DNA of 64,000 nucleotides from the NCBI RefSeq assembly GCF_022048975.1, contig NZ_JAKMHX010000016.1, forward strand, positions 165,096-229,095, in the 5' to 3' direction. Within the stretch, counting starts at the first letter, position 1. Each line of letters opens with the position of its first letter. Under the pieces are notes generated by a model. The model did not search any database, had not been told where the DNA came from, and saw nothing but the letters and a program-made list of their open reading frames with translations. This document shows, piece after piece, positions 1 to 8,867 of the stretch. The translations under genes and the position numbers were made by a program. The stretch comes from Sporosarcina cyprini. Lineage in GTDB: Bacteria; Bacillota; Bacilli; Bacillales_A; Planococcaceae.

Positions 1-109
1 GTCGTCTGCGCTTACAGTTGCGGGGACAGCTCCGGATTTCCGGATTCCCTATTAAACCGTTACGGTACCATTTCATCGTTCAATATGTGCTATTCAATTT
101 TTTCGAGAC

Positions 110-2215
110 TTATACTTGTAGTTTAAAGCGCTCGACCACTTCTTGCAACTCATTGGCTATATTTTTCATGCGGGTTGTTGAATCTGCCACCCGTTCCAAT
201 TCCGTTTGCTGCGCTGCAGATGACGCACTGACTTGTTCTGCGGATGCCGCGGTCTCTTCTGACACAGCCGACACACTCTGGATCGAAAGCATCGCTTGAT
301 CCTTATTCGTCAGCATCTCATTTAGTTCTGCATTTAATTCCTGAATGACTTCGCTCATCCGCTCTGTCAGTTCAGCATTTTGATGGAAGGAAGCTTCCGT
401 ACTGGATACCGATTCGTTCTGCCCTTCCATTGCTTTTAGGTTCGTTTCAATAACTGCTGCCGTTTGGTTGGACTCTTCAAGAATCTCCTGGACAGTTTGC
501 TGGATGACTTCGGTTTCCGTGCGGGATTGCTCTGCAAGTTTACGCACTTCTTCCGCCACGACCGCAAATCCTTTGCCGTGCTCCCCTGCCCGTGCCGCTT
601 CAATGCTAGCGTTCAAGGCAAGCAGATTCGTCTGAGCTGTTATGTCATGAATCGACGTGATCACTTGATTGATCGCATCAATTTTGGATGACAACGCGCT
701 CATTTGATCCTTCACTTTCGCATTCATCTCATTCGCAGAAGCATTGTGTTCACGCAAATTCGCCACTTCCGACATCCCTTTTTCTGTCGATTCAATCGTT
801 TGATGGGACAGGTCATTCATGCGTTGCGAGAGCTGGGACAGGATATTGATCTGCTCCGCCAATTCCGCCATAACACGGCTCGTTTCTTCCGTATCCTCTG
901 ACTGCTTGGAAGCACCTTGGGCAATTTCGTTTGTTGCCAATGAAACTTCTTCACTGGAAGCTACGATTTCTTCAAATGCATGGTGCACATGTGAAGAGGA
1001 TTCGCTCAATTCATTTGAGGAACGCTGAACCGACTGGATCGCTTCGTTGGTCTGAAGCAGCATATCATTATACGCTTTTGCCACTGCGCCGATTTCGTCA
1101 TTGCGGATATGCTTTTCATCTACAAAGTGCGTCATATCTCCTGTTGCAGCTGTTTCAATAGATTTCTGCAAGAAGGACAGCGGTTTTAATTGCTTGAAGA
1201 TGAACCAGACTGTTGCCGCCGTCATTAAGACAATCATGACAACAGCCGCCAGAATCGTCATAAGGAGAATTGCGTTGTACGTCTCCAAAATTTTGGATTT
1301 GGGCACTACCGTTTGCACCGTCCATACTTCGTCAATATTAGGAAGCGTAATTGGCGCGAACGAGTTGAAAGCCAGTTCCTTCAATCCCTTGGAATCAACA
1401 TAAAGTGTTCCGGCTTCCCCTTGGTCGAGCTTTTCTTTGACAGGCGCCCAGTCAATTGCATCTACCATGTTCGTGCCGTTCATCTCCGGATTCAGACTGT
1501 TGGCCGTCAAATCCCCTGCATCCGTAATAATGGAGGCATAGCCGCCAACCGGCTTGATGGAATGAACGAGATCATTAAGAAAATCGATTGAAATATCCGT
1601 CGTCAACACACCGAAAAATTGCCCCGACTCCGTTATAAGTGGAACCGAGATAGTCGTCATTAAGACCGTTTGACCACCTGCGTTATACTCATACGGTTCG
1701 GTCAAAACAGCCCGCTTTTCATTTTTTGGTACTAAATACCAGTCCCCTTCGCCTGGGTTGTCATAGCCGCTCAACGGTTCCACGCCGATGCCATCTTCCT
1801 TTTTGTACAGATACGGTACAAAGCGGTCTGTTGAATCTACGAGTCCATTTTGAATATTGCCATCCAATGGGATAAAACCTTTTTCAAAAATCGCTGCCAT
1901 TCCCGTGGCATCGTCATTCTTCTTCAAGTTATTTTCAATGACATGAATCACTTCATCTGTCGTTAGATCATGATTCGCTTGCAATGTTTCAAATATGTGC
2001 TTTGTTGTATGCAGCATTTCGTTTGTCCGGTCAAACCGTTCGCTAAGGATCGTTGCGTTTAACTTGGAATTCTCCACGGCAAACTCTTCAGCGTCATCCA
2101 TGCTCTGTTTATGTAAAAATGTGCTAGTGGTCACCGTGTAAATTACAAACAAAATAACAAACAATCCGATGATCAATCCGGATAATTTCCATGCAATACT
2201 TTTCTTTTTTATCAC
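110..2215 (-). CDS. Methyl-accepting chemotaxis protein with dCache-type sensor
   Basis: This is a transmembrane chemoreceptor that would signal to CheA/CheW. The 701-residue protein has a membrane segment near residues 12-32, a large extracellular region typical of dCache sensors, a second membrane segment around 315-345, a HAMP linker and a long cytoplasmic coiled coil. The conserved hairpin tip ([17 protein letters not shown]) is intact. The start is GTG, chosen because AGGAGGT lies 8 bases upstream. It sits downstream of the eut/mdh cluster in the same orientation, separated by a terminator, so it is probably transcribed alone. Its ligand cannot be read from sequence; ethanolamine or a related amine is only a guess from position. 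Confidence 0.93.
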   Translation of the reverse strand: MIKKKSIAWKLSGLIIGLFVILFVIYTVTTSTFLHKQSMDDAEEFAVENSKLNATILSERFDRTNEMLHTTKHIFETLQANHDLTTDEVIHVIENNLKKNDDATGMAAIFEKGFIPLDGNIQNGLVDSTDRFVPYLYKKEDGIGVEPLSGYDNPGEGDWYLVPKNEKRAVLTEPYEYNAGGQTVLMTTISVPLITESGQFFGVLTTDISIDFLNDLVHSIKPVGGYASIITDAGDLTANSLNPEMNGTNMVDAIDWAPVKEKLDQGEAGTLYVDSKGLKELAFNSFAPITLPNIDEVWTVQTVVPKSKILETYNAILLMTILAAVVMIVLMTAATVWFIFKQLKPLSFLQKSIETAATGDMTHFVDEKHIRNDEIGAVAKAYNDMLLQTNEAIQSVQRSSNELSESSSHVHHAFEEIVASSEEVSLATNEIAQGASKQSEDTEETSRVMAELAEQINILSQLSQRMNDLSHQTIESTEKGMSEVANLREHNASANEMNAKVKDQMSALSSKIDAINQVITSIHDITAQTNLLALNASIEAARAGEHGKGFAVVAEEVRKLAEQSRTETEVIQQTVQEILEESNQTAAVIETNLKAMEGQNESVSSTEASFHQNAELTERMSEVIQELNAELNEMLTNKDQAMLSIQSVSAVSEETAASAEQVSASSAAQQTELERVADSTTRMKNIANELQEVVERFKLQV

Positions 2216-2300
2216 TGGGTGCTACCTCCTATTTCATGTTCTACATCTTATATCGTACGACCTAGAAAAATTTGAAGGATTTGTGTCAATTAACCATAAA

Positions 2301-2331
2301 AAAAGCATTCCGAAAACGGAATGCTTTTGTA
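2301..2331 (-). terminator. Rho-independent terminator after mdh
   Basis: GCATTCCG and CGGAATGC form a perfect 8-bp stem with an AAAA loop. On the minus strand it is followed by a run of T, so it would end the eut-mdh transcript. A shorter T run on the other side makes it partly bidirectional. Confidence 0.85.
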
Positions 2332-2428
2332 CTATTTTTCTCAACTCGCAGATTTGTTCTATCTGGCGAGTGTTCCTATTATCTTCTATTAATTGCAACC
2401 TGGGCGACTACGAATAAATTCAGTAATC

Positions 2429-3370
2429 TTATCGATTGCAAATATCTAAGACAACCTGAACAGACTGCGCGGATTTATCAAGCGCCCGCTTCTCTTCGTC
2501 GGTTAATGGAAGTTCAATGATACTCTCAATTCCATTGCCGCCAAGGACAGTCGGAACTCCTAGATAAATATCCTCGTAGCCATATTCTCCTTCCAAATAG
2601 GCGATGGATGGTAAAATACGCTTTTTGTCTTTAATGATCGCTTCCGCCATCTGGACGAGAGCGGCTGCCGGCGCGTAGTAGGCACTTCCGTTACCGAGAA
2701 GGGCTACAATTTCACCGCCGCCTTTTCTTGTCCGCTCGACAATAGCTTGAAGGCGATCCGCTGGTATGATTTTATCAAGCGGAATTCCGCCTGCATTTGA
2801 ATAGCGTACGAGTGGCACCATATCATCCCCATGCCCGCCTAGAACGAATCCAGAGACATCCTCAACAGAAATGTTCAGTTCTTCCGCTACAAATGTATTG
2901 AAGCGTGCGGTGTCCAGTACGCCGGACTGGCCGATTACACGGTTTTTCGGAAAACCGGTCGTCTTGTAGCAGACGTATGTCATGGCATCGACCGGATTGC
3001 TTAAAATGAGAACGGTGCTCTCAGGAGCATATTGTTTAATCTGTTCTGAAACAGATCGCATGATTTTCGCGTTAGTTGTGACAAGATCATCACGGCTCAT
3101 GCCAGGTTTCCGGGCAATTCCAGCCGTAACAATGACCATATCGGCATCTTGGATATCGGAATAGTCCGATGTGCCGATGATCATGGAGTCAAACCGCTGG
3201 ACCGGGCTCGTTTGCAATAAATCGAGCGCTTTTCCTTTTGTCGGGTTCACTAAATCGGGGATGTCCACCAATACGACATCGCCTAATTCTTTTTGCGCTA
3301 TCATAAGAGCAACAGTGGCTCCGGTATGCCCGGCTCCGATGACGGCGATTTTATGTCTGCGAAATGCCAA
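2429..3370 (-). CDS. mdh: Malate dehydrogenase (LDH/MDH family) at the end of the eut operon
   Basis: This is an NAD-dependent malate/oxaloacetate oxidoreductase of 313 residues, the usual length for Bacillus-type MDH. The Rossmann motif GAGHTG is at residues 12-17. The substrate loop [11 protein letters not shown] carries the arginine expected for malate rather than lactate, and GGHGDD holds the catalytic histidine. The start appears to be TTG, with AAGGAG upstream. It lies 99 bp after the last BMC shell gene and before the operon terminator, so it is probably cotranscribed with eut. No encapsulation helix is visible at either end. A second mdh in the usual citZ-icd-mdh cluster is likely elsewhere. 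Its role here may be NADH recycling or feeding acetyl-CoA into the TCA cycle (inference). Confidence 0.9.
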   Translation of the reverse strand: MAFRRHKIAVIGAGHTGATVALMIAQKELGDVVLVDIPDLVNPTKGKALDLLQTSPVQRFDSMIIGTSDYSDIQDADMVIVTAGIARKPGMSRDDLVTTNAKIMRSVSEQIKQYAPESTVLILSNPVDAMTYVCYKTTGFPKNRVIGQSGVLDTARFNTFVAEELNISVEDVSGFVLGGHGDDMVPLVRYSNAGGIPLDKIIPADRLQAIVERTRKGGGEIVALLGNGSAYYAPAAALVQMAEAIIKDKKRILPSIAYLEGEYGYEDIYLGVPTVLGGNGIESIIELPLTDEEKRALDKSAQSVQVVLDICNR

Positions 3371-3469
3371 CTTCGCTCATCTCCTTTATCAATGCCTGCA
3401 AAAAAGGGTTAACATGATGCGTCAGGCTTCGACGAATCATAGCCTATTGCCTGCAGGTGCCATTGCGTC

Positions 3470-3817
3470 TTATTGCTTTTTAGTGGATTTCGGTTTTGCT
3501 GATTCCGATTGCTTTTCCTGCTTCGGAGCCAGTGGTTCCACCACAGGAGCCGGCTTTACCATGCCGTAAACAGATTCATCTGGACGAGGGATAACATGAG
3601 ATCCCAATAGCTCGCCGACACGTGACGCAGCGTCACGACCTGCTTCCACAGCCGCCTGGACTGCACCGACATCGCCTTGCACGATAACCGTCACAATCCC
3701 GCCATCCACCATCTCTTGCTTCACAAGGGACACATTGGATGCTTTAATCATGGCATCCGCCGCTTCAATGGAACCGATCAACCCTTTTGTTTCAATCATT
3801 CCGATTGCTTGACTCAT
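3470..3817 (-). CDS. BMC-domain microcompartment shell protein with Lys-rich tail
   Basis: This is a hexameric shell protein of the PduA/EutM type (single BMC domain, PF00936-like). Residues 1-87 match the second EutM in this locus closely, including [19 protein letters not shown] and HVIPRP. Unlike the 95-residue EutM, it continues for about 25 residues with a Pro/Lys/Ser-rich tail (115 in total). The start overlaps the end of eutN by 26 bp, with AGAGGCG upstream, which suggests translational coupling. It forms facets of the ethanolamine compartment. The basic tail could bind cargo or cytosolic partners, but that is inference. Confidence 0.93.
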   Translation of the reverse strand: MSQAIGMIETKGLIGSIEAADAMIKASNVSLVKQEMVDGGIVTVIVQGDVGAVQAAVEAGRDAASRVGELLGSHVIPRPDESVYGMVKPAPVVEPLAPKQEKQSESAKPKSTKKQ

Positions 3818-4094
3818 CGATTTCGCCTCTCTTCACTTCTGTAGAATCAATGATTCCTATGACTACCGCATCGATAGGAATCGGATTTTCTTTCATAATA
3901 TAACGTGAGGAGCCGCCGCTCGTAATCAGGACTTCATCACCAATGCCCGCACCGATCCGGTCTGCTGCCACCATTTGCGTCTGGATGGCGTTTCCGTATG
4001 CATCAATCGGCTGGATAATCAGCAATTTCAACCCTTGCAGGCCTTCTTCCTTGCGTGTGGCCCATACGTTACCGATCACTTTTCCCATTCGCAT
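3792..4094 (-). CDS. eutN: BMC vertex protein EutN
   Basis: This is a pentameric vertex protein (EutN/CcmL family) that closes the corners of the microcompartment shell. At 100 residues it is close to the family length of about 95. It opens with [19 protein letters not shown], and the body carries the family features [17 protein letters not shown] and the [11 protein letters not shown] strand. It follows pduL by 15 bp and overlaps the next shell gene. An in-frame ATG two codons in could also serve as start. Confidence 0.93.
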   Translation of the reverse strand: MRMGKVIGNVWATRKEEGLQGLKLLIIQPIDAYGNAIQTQMVAADRIGAGIGDEVLITSGGSSRYIMKENPIPIDAVVIGIIDSTEVKRGEIDESSNRND

Positions 4095-4109
4095 GCGTAA
4101 TCACCTTTT

Positions 4110-4976
4110 CTACTTTCTGAAGGAAATCGTCTTACCGAGTTCCCTCGCTGTATCTTTCGCAAGCGCTGTCACAATCGTTCCTTTTTCGAGGAGGATGTCC
4201 TGTTCCTGAATGGAACGGATATCTTCATTGGAAAGCAGCTTTTTCTTAAATTCATACGGTTTGTTCACGGGCTGGGGTGCGCTTTGCGGAACATGATTCT
4301 CTGTCCTTGCCGTTTCCCCATTTTCTGCTCCCGGCTTCACAAGTCGTCCGATTGTTCCTTGTGTAATAAAACCTGCATTTGCCTCATCTGTGTCGATATG
4401 CATTTCCAGCCGATACCGTTCGGAGACGCGAATCTTCACATTCCGAAACGACACGGGACGGATGCCATCCACCTCAACAGTTACATACTCGCCATTTTGC
4501 ACGCCGAACCGCGAAGCATCGCCTGGCGCCATATGAATATGCGCTTGGGCGACAATCAAGCCCTCTTCCAAGTAAATGCTGCCATTCGGGCCAATGAGCG
4601 TGATACCAGCGGACCCTTCGATATCACCAGACTCCCGAAGCGGCGGCTTAACACCTAGCTTCATGGCGTCTGTGAAACTCACTTCCACTTGGGAAAGGGA
4701 ACGCGCAGGGCCGAGAATGCGCACCCGTTCGATGCTGCCTTTCGGCCCTGCGACAACCACTGTTTCGTTAGAAGCGAATTGGCCCGGCTGTGATAAGTCG
4801 GACCGTTTCGTCAATTCATAACCTTTTCCAAACAGCGCTTCCACATGTTCAGGTTTCAGATGTACGTGGCGGGCAGAAACGGCAATCGGAACAGCGTGGG
4901 CCGGCATTGGGCTCACGTCTTTTGAAAGCTGGCCGAGGACTTCCCCGACAATCCGTTCAATCAATTGCTGATCCAT
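4110..4976 (-). CDS. pduL: PduL-type phosphotransacetylase with N-terminal targeting helix and EutQ-like C-terminal segment
   Basis: This enzyme converts acetyl-CoA and phosphate to acetyl phosphate and recycles CoA inside the compartment. The core (about residues 25-210) has the two PduL halves with metal-binding histidines in SARHVHL and AQAHIHMAP. It starts with an amphipathic helix (QQLIERIVGEVLGQL) of the kind that targets cargo to shells. At 288 residues it is about 75 longer than usual. After a low-complexity linker, the last 44 residues (from KKLLSNEDIR to the end, including KGTIVTALAKDTARELG) resemble the N-terminal segment of EutQ as I remember it. It replaces the EutD phosphotransacetylase found in enteric eut operons. 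Confidence 0.92.
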   Translation of the reverse strand: MDQQLIERIVGEVLGQLSKDVSPMPAHAVPIAVSARHVHLKPEHVEALFGKGYELTKRSDLSQPGQFASNETVVVAGPKGSIERVRILGPARSLSQVEVSFTDAMKLGVKPPLRESGDIEGSAGITLIGPNGSIYLEEGLIVAQAHIHMAPGDASRFGVQNGEYVTVEVDGIRPVSFRNVKIRVSERYRLEMHIDTDEANAGFITQGTIGRLVKPGAENGETARTENHVPQSAPQPVNKPYEFKKKLLSNEDIRSIQEQDILLEKGTIVTALAKDTARELGKTISFRK

Positions 4977-5014
4977 TCCACTTCCACCTTCCTGCTGTTA
5001 TTTTCGCTTTGGAA

Positions 5015-5302
5015 TCAGCCTTCCATTTTAGGAAGAATCATTTCCAATTCGTTATGCGGTCTTGGGATAACGTGGACAGATAGCAATTCGCCTACACGCT
5101 GTGCTGCTGCTGCGCCTGCATCAGTTGCTGCTTTTACTGCGCCTACATCACCGCGTACGAGTACTGTTACGATTCCGCCACCAACATGTACTTTACCGAC
5201 AAGATTAACGCTAGCCGCTTTCACCATTGCGTCTGCTGCTTCGATTGAACCGATCAAACCTTTAGTTTCTACCATTCCTAGTGCTGTACCTTCTCTGTTC
5301 AT
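5015..5302 (-). CDS. eutM: BMC shell protein EutM
   Basis: This is the major hexameric shell protein (95 residues, one BMC domain). [37 protein letters not shown] and HVIPRPH are classic EutM/PduA signatures. RBS TAGGAGG lies before the ATG. It is the first gene after the intergenic repeat that splits the operon, so the repeat lies in its 5' untranslated region. Its near-duplicate at 3470-3817 has a longer tail. Confidence 0.95.
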   Translation of the reverse strand: MNREGTALGMVETKGLIGSIEAADAMVKAASVNLVGKVHVGGGIVTVLVRGDVGAVKAATDAGAAAAQRVGELLSVHVIPRPHNELEMILPKMEG

Positions 5303-5350
5303 GTTTGTTTCCTCCTAATGGGTTTTAGTTTTTTATTTTTGCTATAAAAC

Positions 5351-5625
5351 GTTGATTTCCGTTTCAGGCGGACGCTTTCCGCGGGCGCCCACAGGATGTG
5401 GGTGTGCAACCTTTGCCGCAGGACGCGGCGAACTTAGGTTGCCTTCAATAGTATTGGGTCTTCAGCTCAGTGCTCTCAACGCTGCGCTTTGTTCGCAGAC
5501 GTCGTTCTTCGTGACGACTAATGCTATTCCCGCTGGAGTCGTTTGCCGTGGGCTTACAGGATGTAAGTCATGCAGGCGTTGCGACAGGACGTCGCGGACT
5601 TAGCCTGCCTTCCACTCCAATCAAC
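5351..5625. repeat. MITE-like palindromic intergenic repeat inside the eut operon
   Basis: A GC-rich element of about 275 bp begins GTTGATTTCCGTTTC and ends TCCACTCCAATCAAC, so its ends are inverted repeats (GTTGATT/AATCAAC). The left part (GGCGGACGCTTTCCGCGGG) and right part (CCCGCTGGAGTCG) match an intergenic repeat that I recall from Bacillus and Planococcaceae genomes. Inside are two diverged copies of a module of about 60 bp (around 5383-5443 and 5551-5612, sharing ACAGGATG, CAGGACG and GCGGACTTAG-like blocks). No gene is seen. It fills most of the 355-bp gap between eutE and eutM. A related copy starts at 63888. Confidence 0.8.
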
Positions 5626-5657
5626 TAAGTGTTGAAGAAATCTCAAAGGATGCTAAT

Positions 5658-7175
5658 TTACTTCGTCAACTGCTTCACAATCTCGCTGACTAAGTTCTTC
5701 ACTACTTCCGGATCGATTTCGCTATCGGAGCCGACTTTCGTCAGTACCTCTGAGACGACCTGATCCGTTGCAGCAGTCGGTTTCTCTTCCTGATGGGAAG
5801 GGAGTGTGACTTCTTTTGTGCCATATGCCATCCGTTTAATGTTCAGCAAGTGTTTTGCAGTTACATTGTCGGATGTAATATTGCCGCCGAATGTGCCGCA
5901 GCCTAATGTGAAGGATGGCATGAGTCCTGTCGTTCCCCCGACTGCTCCAACGGAAGACATCGTGTTGACCATGATGCGGGAAACCGGCATTTCTACTGCG
6001 AATTCACGGGCGATGGAATCATTCTCCGTATGAATCGAGAGGCTGTGGCCCCGTCCGCCGATATTGAGCAGCGCCATGCAAATTTCTTTCGCATGGTTGA
6101 CGTCATTTACGACATACATCGCAAAGACCGGAGACAGCTTTTCGAGAGAGAACGGCACATCTTTGCCGACTTTCGTTTCCATTCCAATGATGACACGGGT
6201 GCCTTCCGGGATGGAGATGCCGGCCAGTTTCGCAATCGTTTGCGGGCTCTTGCCGACAATTTTCGGGTTCACTTTGCCTGGTGAAGGAGAGATGACTTTC
6301 TCCATGATTTGCTTTTCTTCATCCGACAAGATGTAAGCACCGTTTTTCTTCAATTCCCGGTTGACGAGTTCCAGAATGTTTTTATCAACGACAATCGCTT
6401 GTTCTGTCGCACAGATCGTGCCGTAATCGAACGATTTACTGTTGACGATATCCCGGACCGCCTTTTCCACTTTCGCGGAACGCTCGATGTACACGGGAAC
6501 GTTCCCCGGTCCAACGCCATAAGCTGGCTTTCCAGAACTATATGCGGCTTTGACGAGCGCGCCGCCACCTGTTGCCAGAATGAGATTGACGTCCGGATGT
6601 TTCATCAGTTGCTGCGTTGCTTCCATGGAAGACATCGTCAAGCATTGAATTAATCCTTCCGGTGCTCCCGCTTTCACTGCAGCCGCATCACATACTTTCA
6701 ACGCTTCATGCGTGCAATTTACCGCATACGGATGGGGGCTGACGACAATCGCATTTCTTGTTTTCAATGAAATGAGTGTTTTGAAGAACGCAGTCGACGT
6801 TGGATTGGTTGTCGGGATAATGCCCGCCACCACGCCAAACGGAGCCGCGATTTCCACTACCTTTTTCACTTTGTCCTCTCCGATGATGCCGACAGTTTTC
6901 ATGTCTTTAATACTTTCGTATACATCACGGGAGCCCACTTCATTCTTGATTTTCTTATGGACCGCAACGCCCATTCCTGTTTCTTCCACCGCCATATAGG
7001 CAAGACGTTCGGATTCCTTGAAGGCGGCTTCCGCAACAGCTTTGACAATGTTGTCCACTTGTTGCTGCGTGTAGCTCATGAATTTAAGTTGCGCTTCTTT
7101 TGCTGTTTTGACAGCTGTACGCATTTCTTGGAGGGCCAATAAATCAGCGTCTAGTGCCTGCACCAAGTCAATCAC
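5658..7175 (-). CDS. eutE: Acylating acetaldehyde dehydrogenase EutE
   Basis: This enzyme oxidises acetaldehyde with CoA and NAD to acetyl-CoA and NADH in the compartment lumen. The ALDH-fold protein has the catalytic cysteine at residue 255 (YGTICATEQ) and the nucleotide-binding motif GVGPGNVPVYIE at 220-231. At 505 residues it is about 40 longer than enteric EutE. The extra part is a C-terminal linker plus an amphipathic helix (EVVKNLVSEIVKQLTK) that resembles the N-terminal helices of EutC and PduL in this locus, so it is probably an encapsulation peptide. No alcohol dehydrogenase partner (EutG) is present in the window. Confidence 0.95.
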   Translation of the reverse strand: MIDLVQALDADLLALQEMRTAVKTAKEAQLKFMSYTQQQVDNIVKAVAEAAFKESERLAYMAVEETGMGVAVHKKIKNEVGSRDVYESIKDMKTVGIIGEDKVKKVVEIAAPFGVVAGIIPTTNPTSTAFFKTLISLKTRNAIVVSPHPYAVNCTHEALKVCDAAAVKAGAPEGLIQCLTMSSMEATQQLMKHPDVNLILATGGGALVKAAYSSGKPAYGVGPGNVPVYIERSAKVEKAVRDIVNSKSFDYGTICATEQAIVVDKNILELVNRELKKNGAYILSDEEKQIMEKVISPSPGKVNPKIVGKSPQTIAKLAGISIPEGTRVIIGMETKVGKDVPFSLEKLSPVFAMYVVNDVNHAKEICMALLNIGGRGHSLSIHTENDSIAREFAVEMPVSRIMVNTMSSVGAVGGTTGLMPSFTLGCGTFGGNITSDNVTAKHLLNIKRMAYGTKEVTLPSHQEEKPTAATDQVVSEVLTKVGSDSEIDPEVVKNLVSEIVKQLTK

Positions 7176-7199
7176 TCCTTCCTTGCTTACTATTGGCGA

Positions 7200-7844
7200 T
7201 TAATACCCAAGCGGGTTTCTCGCCATATTTTGAATTGCTTCCCGGAACGCATCTGTTGCTGCCTGGCACGATGATTGGCTGCCGGTTAATAAGCCGCCGC
7301 CAAAGTTCGTTTCCGATGGGGGAGCAAAAAACTCGCATAATGTTACATCCGCCGCTTTCAAGGCCGCATCCAACCCGACAATCGCTTCGAGCGGCGGTGC
7401 AATTAGGTAAGCTAACGACTGTCCAACCGGGATACCCGCCATTTCCGCTAAAAAGGTGCCAGTGCTTGAAACGGTATGCGCATAAAGTGCATGATCTGGA
7501 TTTCCATTGATCGCTTCAAAATACGCATCATTTTCAATCGTGATCCGGATCGAATCCAAACCGCTCTTCACTTCTTCCGGCGACTGACCTGCGATAACTC
7601 CGAGGAATTCACCCGATAACGGGCCCGATGCATGTGCAGCACCTGCATAGAAGCTTTTCGCATACACGACTTCTACATCGGTCTTTTTCGTTGCCTCGTC
7701 AATCGCGGTATAGCCGACATCGTCAATAGTCGTTGTGACAAGACCGATGCTTCGCTGATACGGCTTCAGATTAAATTTCTTCGCCAGCTCTTCATTCACA
7801 TTCGGGATGACTTGCATGGACAAGATATCTGCATAGATTTTCAT
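7200..7844 (-). CDS. eutL: BMC trimeric shell protein EutL
   Basis: This is a tandem-BMC shell protein that forms trimers with a gated central pore. It has 214 residues, matching EutL (about 219). Features include the opening MQVIPNVNEELAKKF, the ASGPLSGEFLGVIAG segment and the C-terminal SETNFGGGLLTGSQSSCQAA motif typical of EutL. It lies 13 bp after eutC and 24 bp before eutE, in one transcription unit. It probably controls passage of ethanolamine or larger molecules across the shell (family knowledge). Confidence 0.95.
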   Translation of the reverse strand: MKIYADILSMQVIPNVNEELAKKFNLKPYQRSIGLVTTTIDDVGYTAIDEATKKTDVEVVYAKSFYAGAAHASGPLSGEFLGVIAGQSPEEVKSGLDSIRITIENDAYFEAINGNPDHALYAHTVSSTGTFLAEMAGIPVGQSLAYLIAPPLEAIVGLDAALKAADVTLCEFFAPPSETNFGGGLLTGSQSSCQAATDAFREAIQNMARNPLGY

Positions 7845-7857
7845 CGACTGCCGCCTC

Positions 7858-8853
7858 CTAGCCTTCTTTGTTCACAAGGGATACACCGCTCGCCTCAAAT
7901 TTCAGCACTTTTTGGATGACTGTGCCTAAGTAAGCTCCAGCTTCCACTGGCGGTATGCCTCCCTTATGGATATTGGAAATAACCATCCGATCCGCTTCAA
8001 TCGTGCCGATGCGCGGTTGGTAGCAAAGATAGGCGCTTAATGATTCGGCAGACACGAGGCCAGGACGTTCGCCAATTAACATGACGACAACATCCGGCTG
8101 CAGCATTTCGCCGATTTCGTCCATCAAGGCAACACGGCCTTTATCCACATAGAAAGTCGTACCCATGTCGATGTTTAAGTTGCGGAGAGACTGTTCGAGA
8201 GATAAATAGACATCCTCCAAGTTCTCCTCGATCGCTTTTGCACTCAGTCCATTGGATGCAACGATTTGAACCGTCGGCCCCTTCTTGCATTTCTCCAGAA
8301 CTGTCTGTTTCGCTTCATCCGACAGCCTGCGTCCTAAATCGGGACGCCGGATATACTCTTCCTTATCCGCCACTTTGGAATGGACTTGGAATAATTCGAG
8401 CCGGTCCAATAATTCGTCCGGCACTTCACCGTATACGGCATCGACAGCTGCCGCATGGTCCAATCGGAATTGGAGCCATGTTTTTGTTTTCGGGCGCGAA
8501 CCCGCTCTTCCGACACCTACACGGGCCGGCGTTTTCTTGCGAAGCTCAGCCAGTTCCGTTTCCTTGGCATCCGACTGTTTCGTAGCGTCTTGTTTGTGAC
8601 ATGCTCCAACATCTGCAGAGGCAACTTTGGAAGTCGCAGCGGGCTGTTTCTGTTCCGTTGTACGGTGGAAGGTTACAGCTCCGGCTGGCCCCGCGTCTGG
8701 ATGTTCCGTTGCAAGCGCTTGGCCAACTGGTGCGTCTGCAAACAAGTTGACCGGCATCGCTTCATCCGACTTGCGGGTCTCTGCTTTCCCCTTCGTTTCC
8801 TGAAGCTTTTCCACAACCATTTTGGTTATTTGTTCAATCAGCTGTTCATTCAT
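7858..8853 (-). CDS. eutC: Ethanolamine ammonia-lyase small subunit EutC
   Basis: This is the light chain of the adenosylcobalamin-dependent lyase that splits ethanolamine into acetaldehyde and ammonia. The C-terminal two thirds hold the conserved core (VGRAGSRPKTKTWLQFRLDH, GERPGLVSAESLSAYLCYQP, HKGGIPPVEAGAYLG). At 331 residues it exceeds the roughly 295 of enteric EutC. The extra N-terminal part is an amphipathic helix (LIEQITKMVVEKLQE) plus a low-complexity linker to about residue 105, consistent with a shell-targeting peptide. It follows eutB by 14 bp. Confidence 0.95.
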   Translation of the reverse strand: MNEQLIEQITKMVVEKLQETKGKAETRKSDEAMPVNLFADAPVGQALATEHPDAGPAGAVTFHRTTEQKQPAATSKVASADVGACHKQDATKQSDAKETELAELRKKTPARVGVGRAGSRPKTKTWLQFRLDHAAAVDAVYGEVPDELLDRLELFQVHSKVADKEEYIRRPDLGRRLSDEAKQTVLEKCKKGPTVQIVASNGLSAKAIEENLEDVYLSLEQSLRNLNIDMGTTFYVDKGRVALMDEIGEMLQPDVVVMLIGERPGLVSAESLSAYLCYQPRIGTIEADRMVISNIHKGGIPPVEAGAYLGTVIQKVLKFEASGVSLVNKEG

Positions 8854-8867
8854 CCCAAATCCACCTC

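Noticed and set aside
5351..5625. A transposase gene or intact insertion sequence in the repeat
   Set aside because: No transposase-like frame is present in 275 bp. The structure fits a non-coding, MITE-like repeat.
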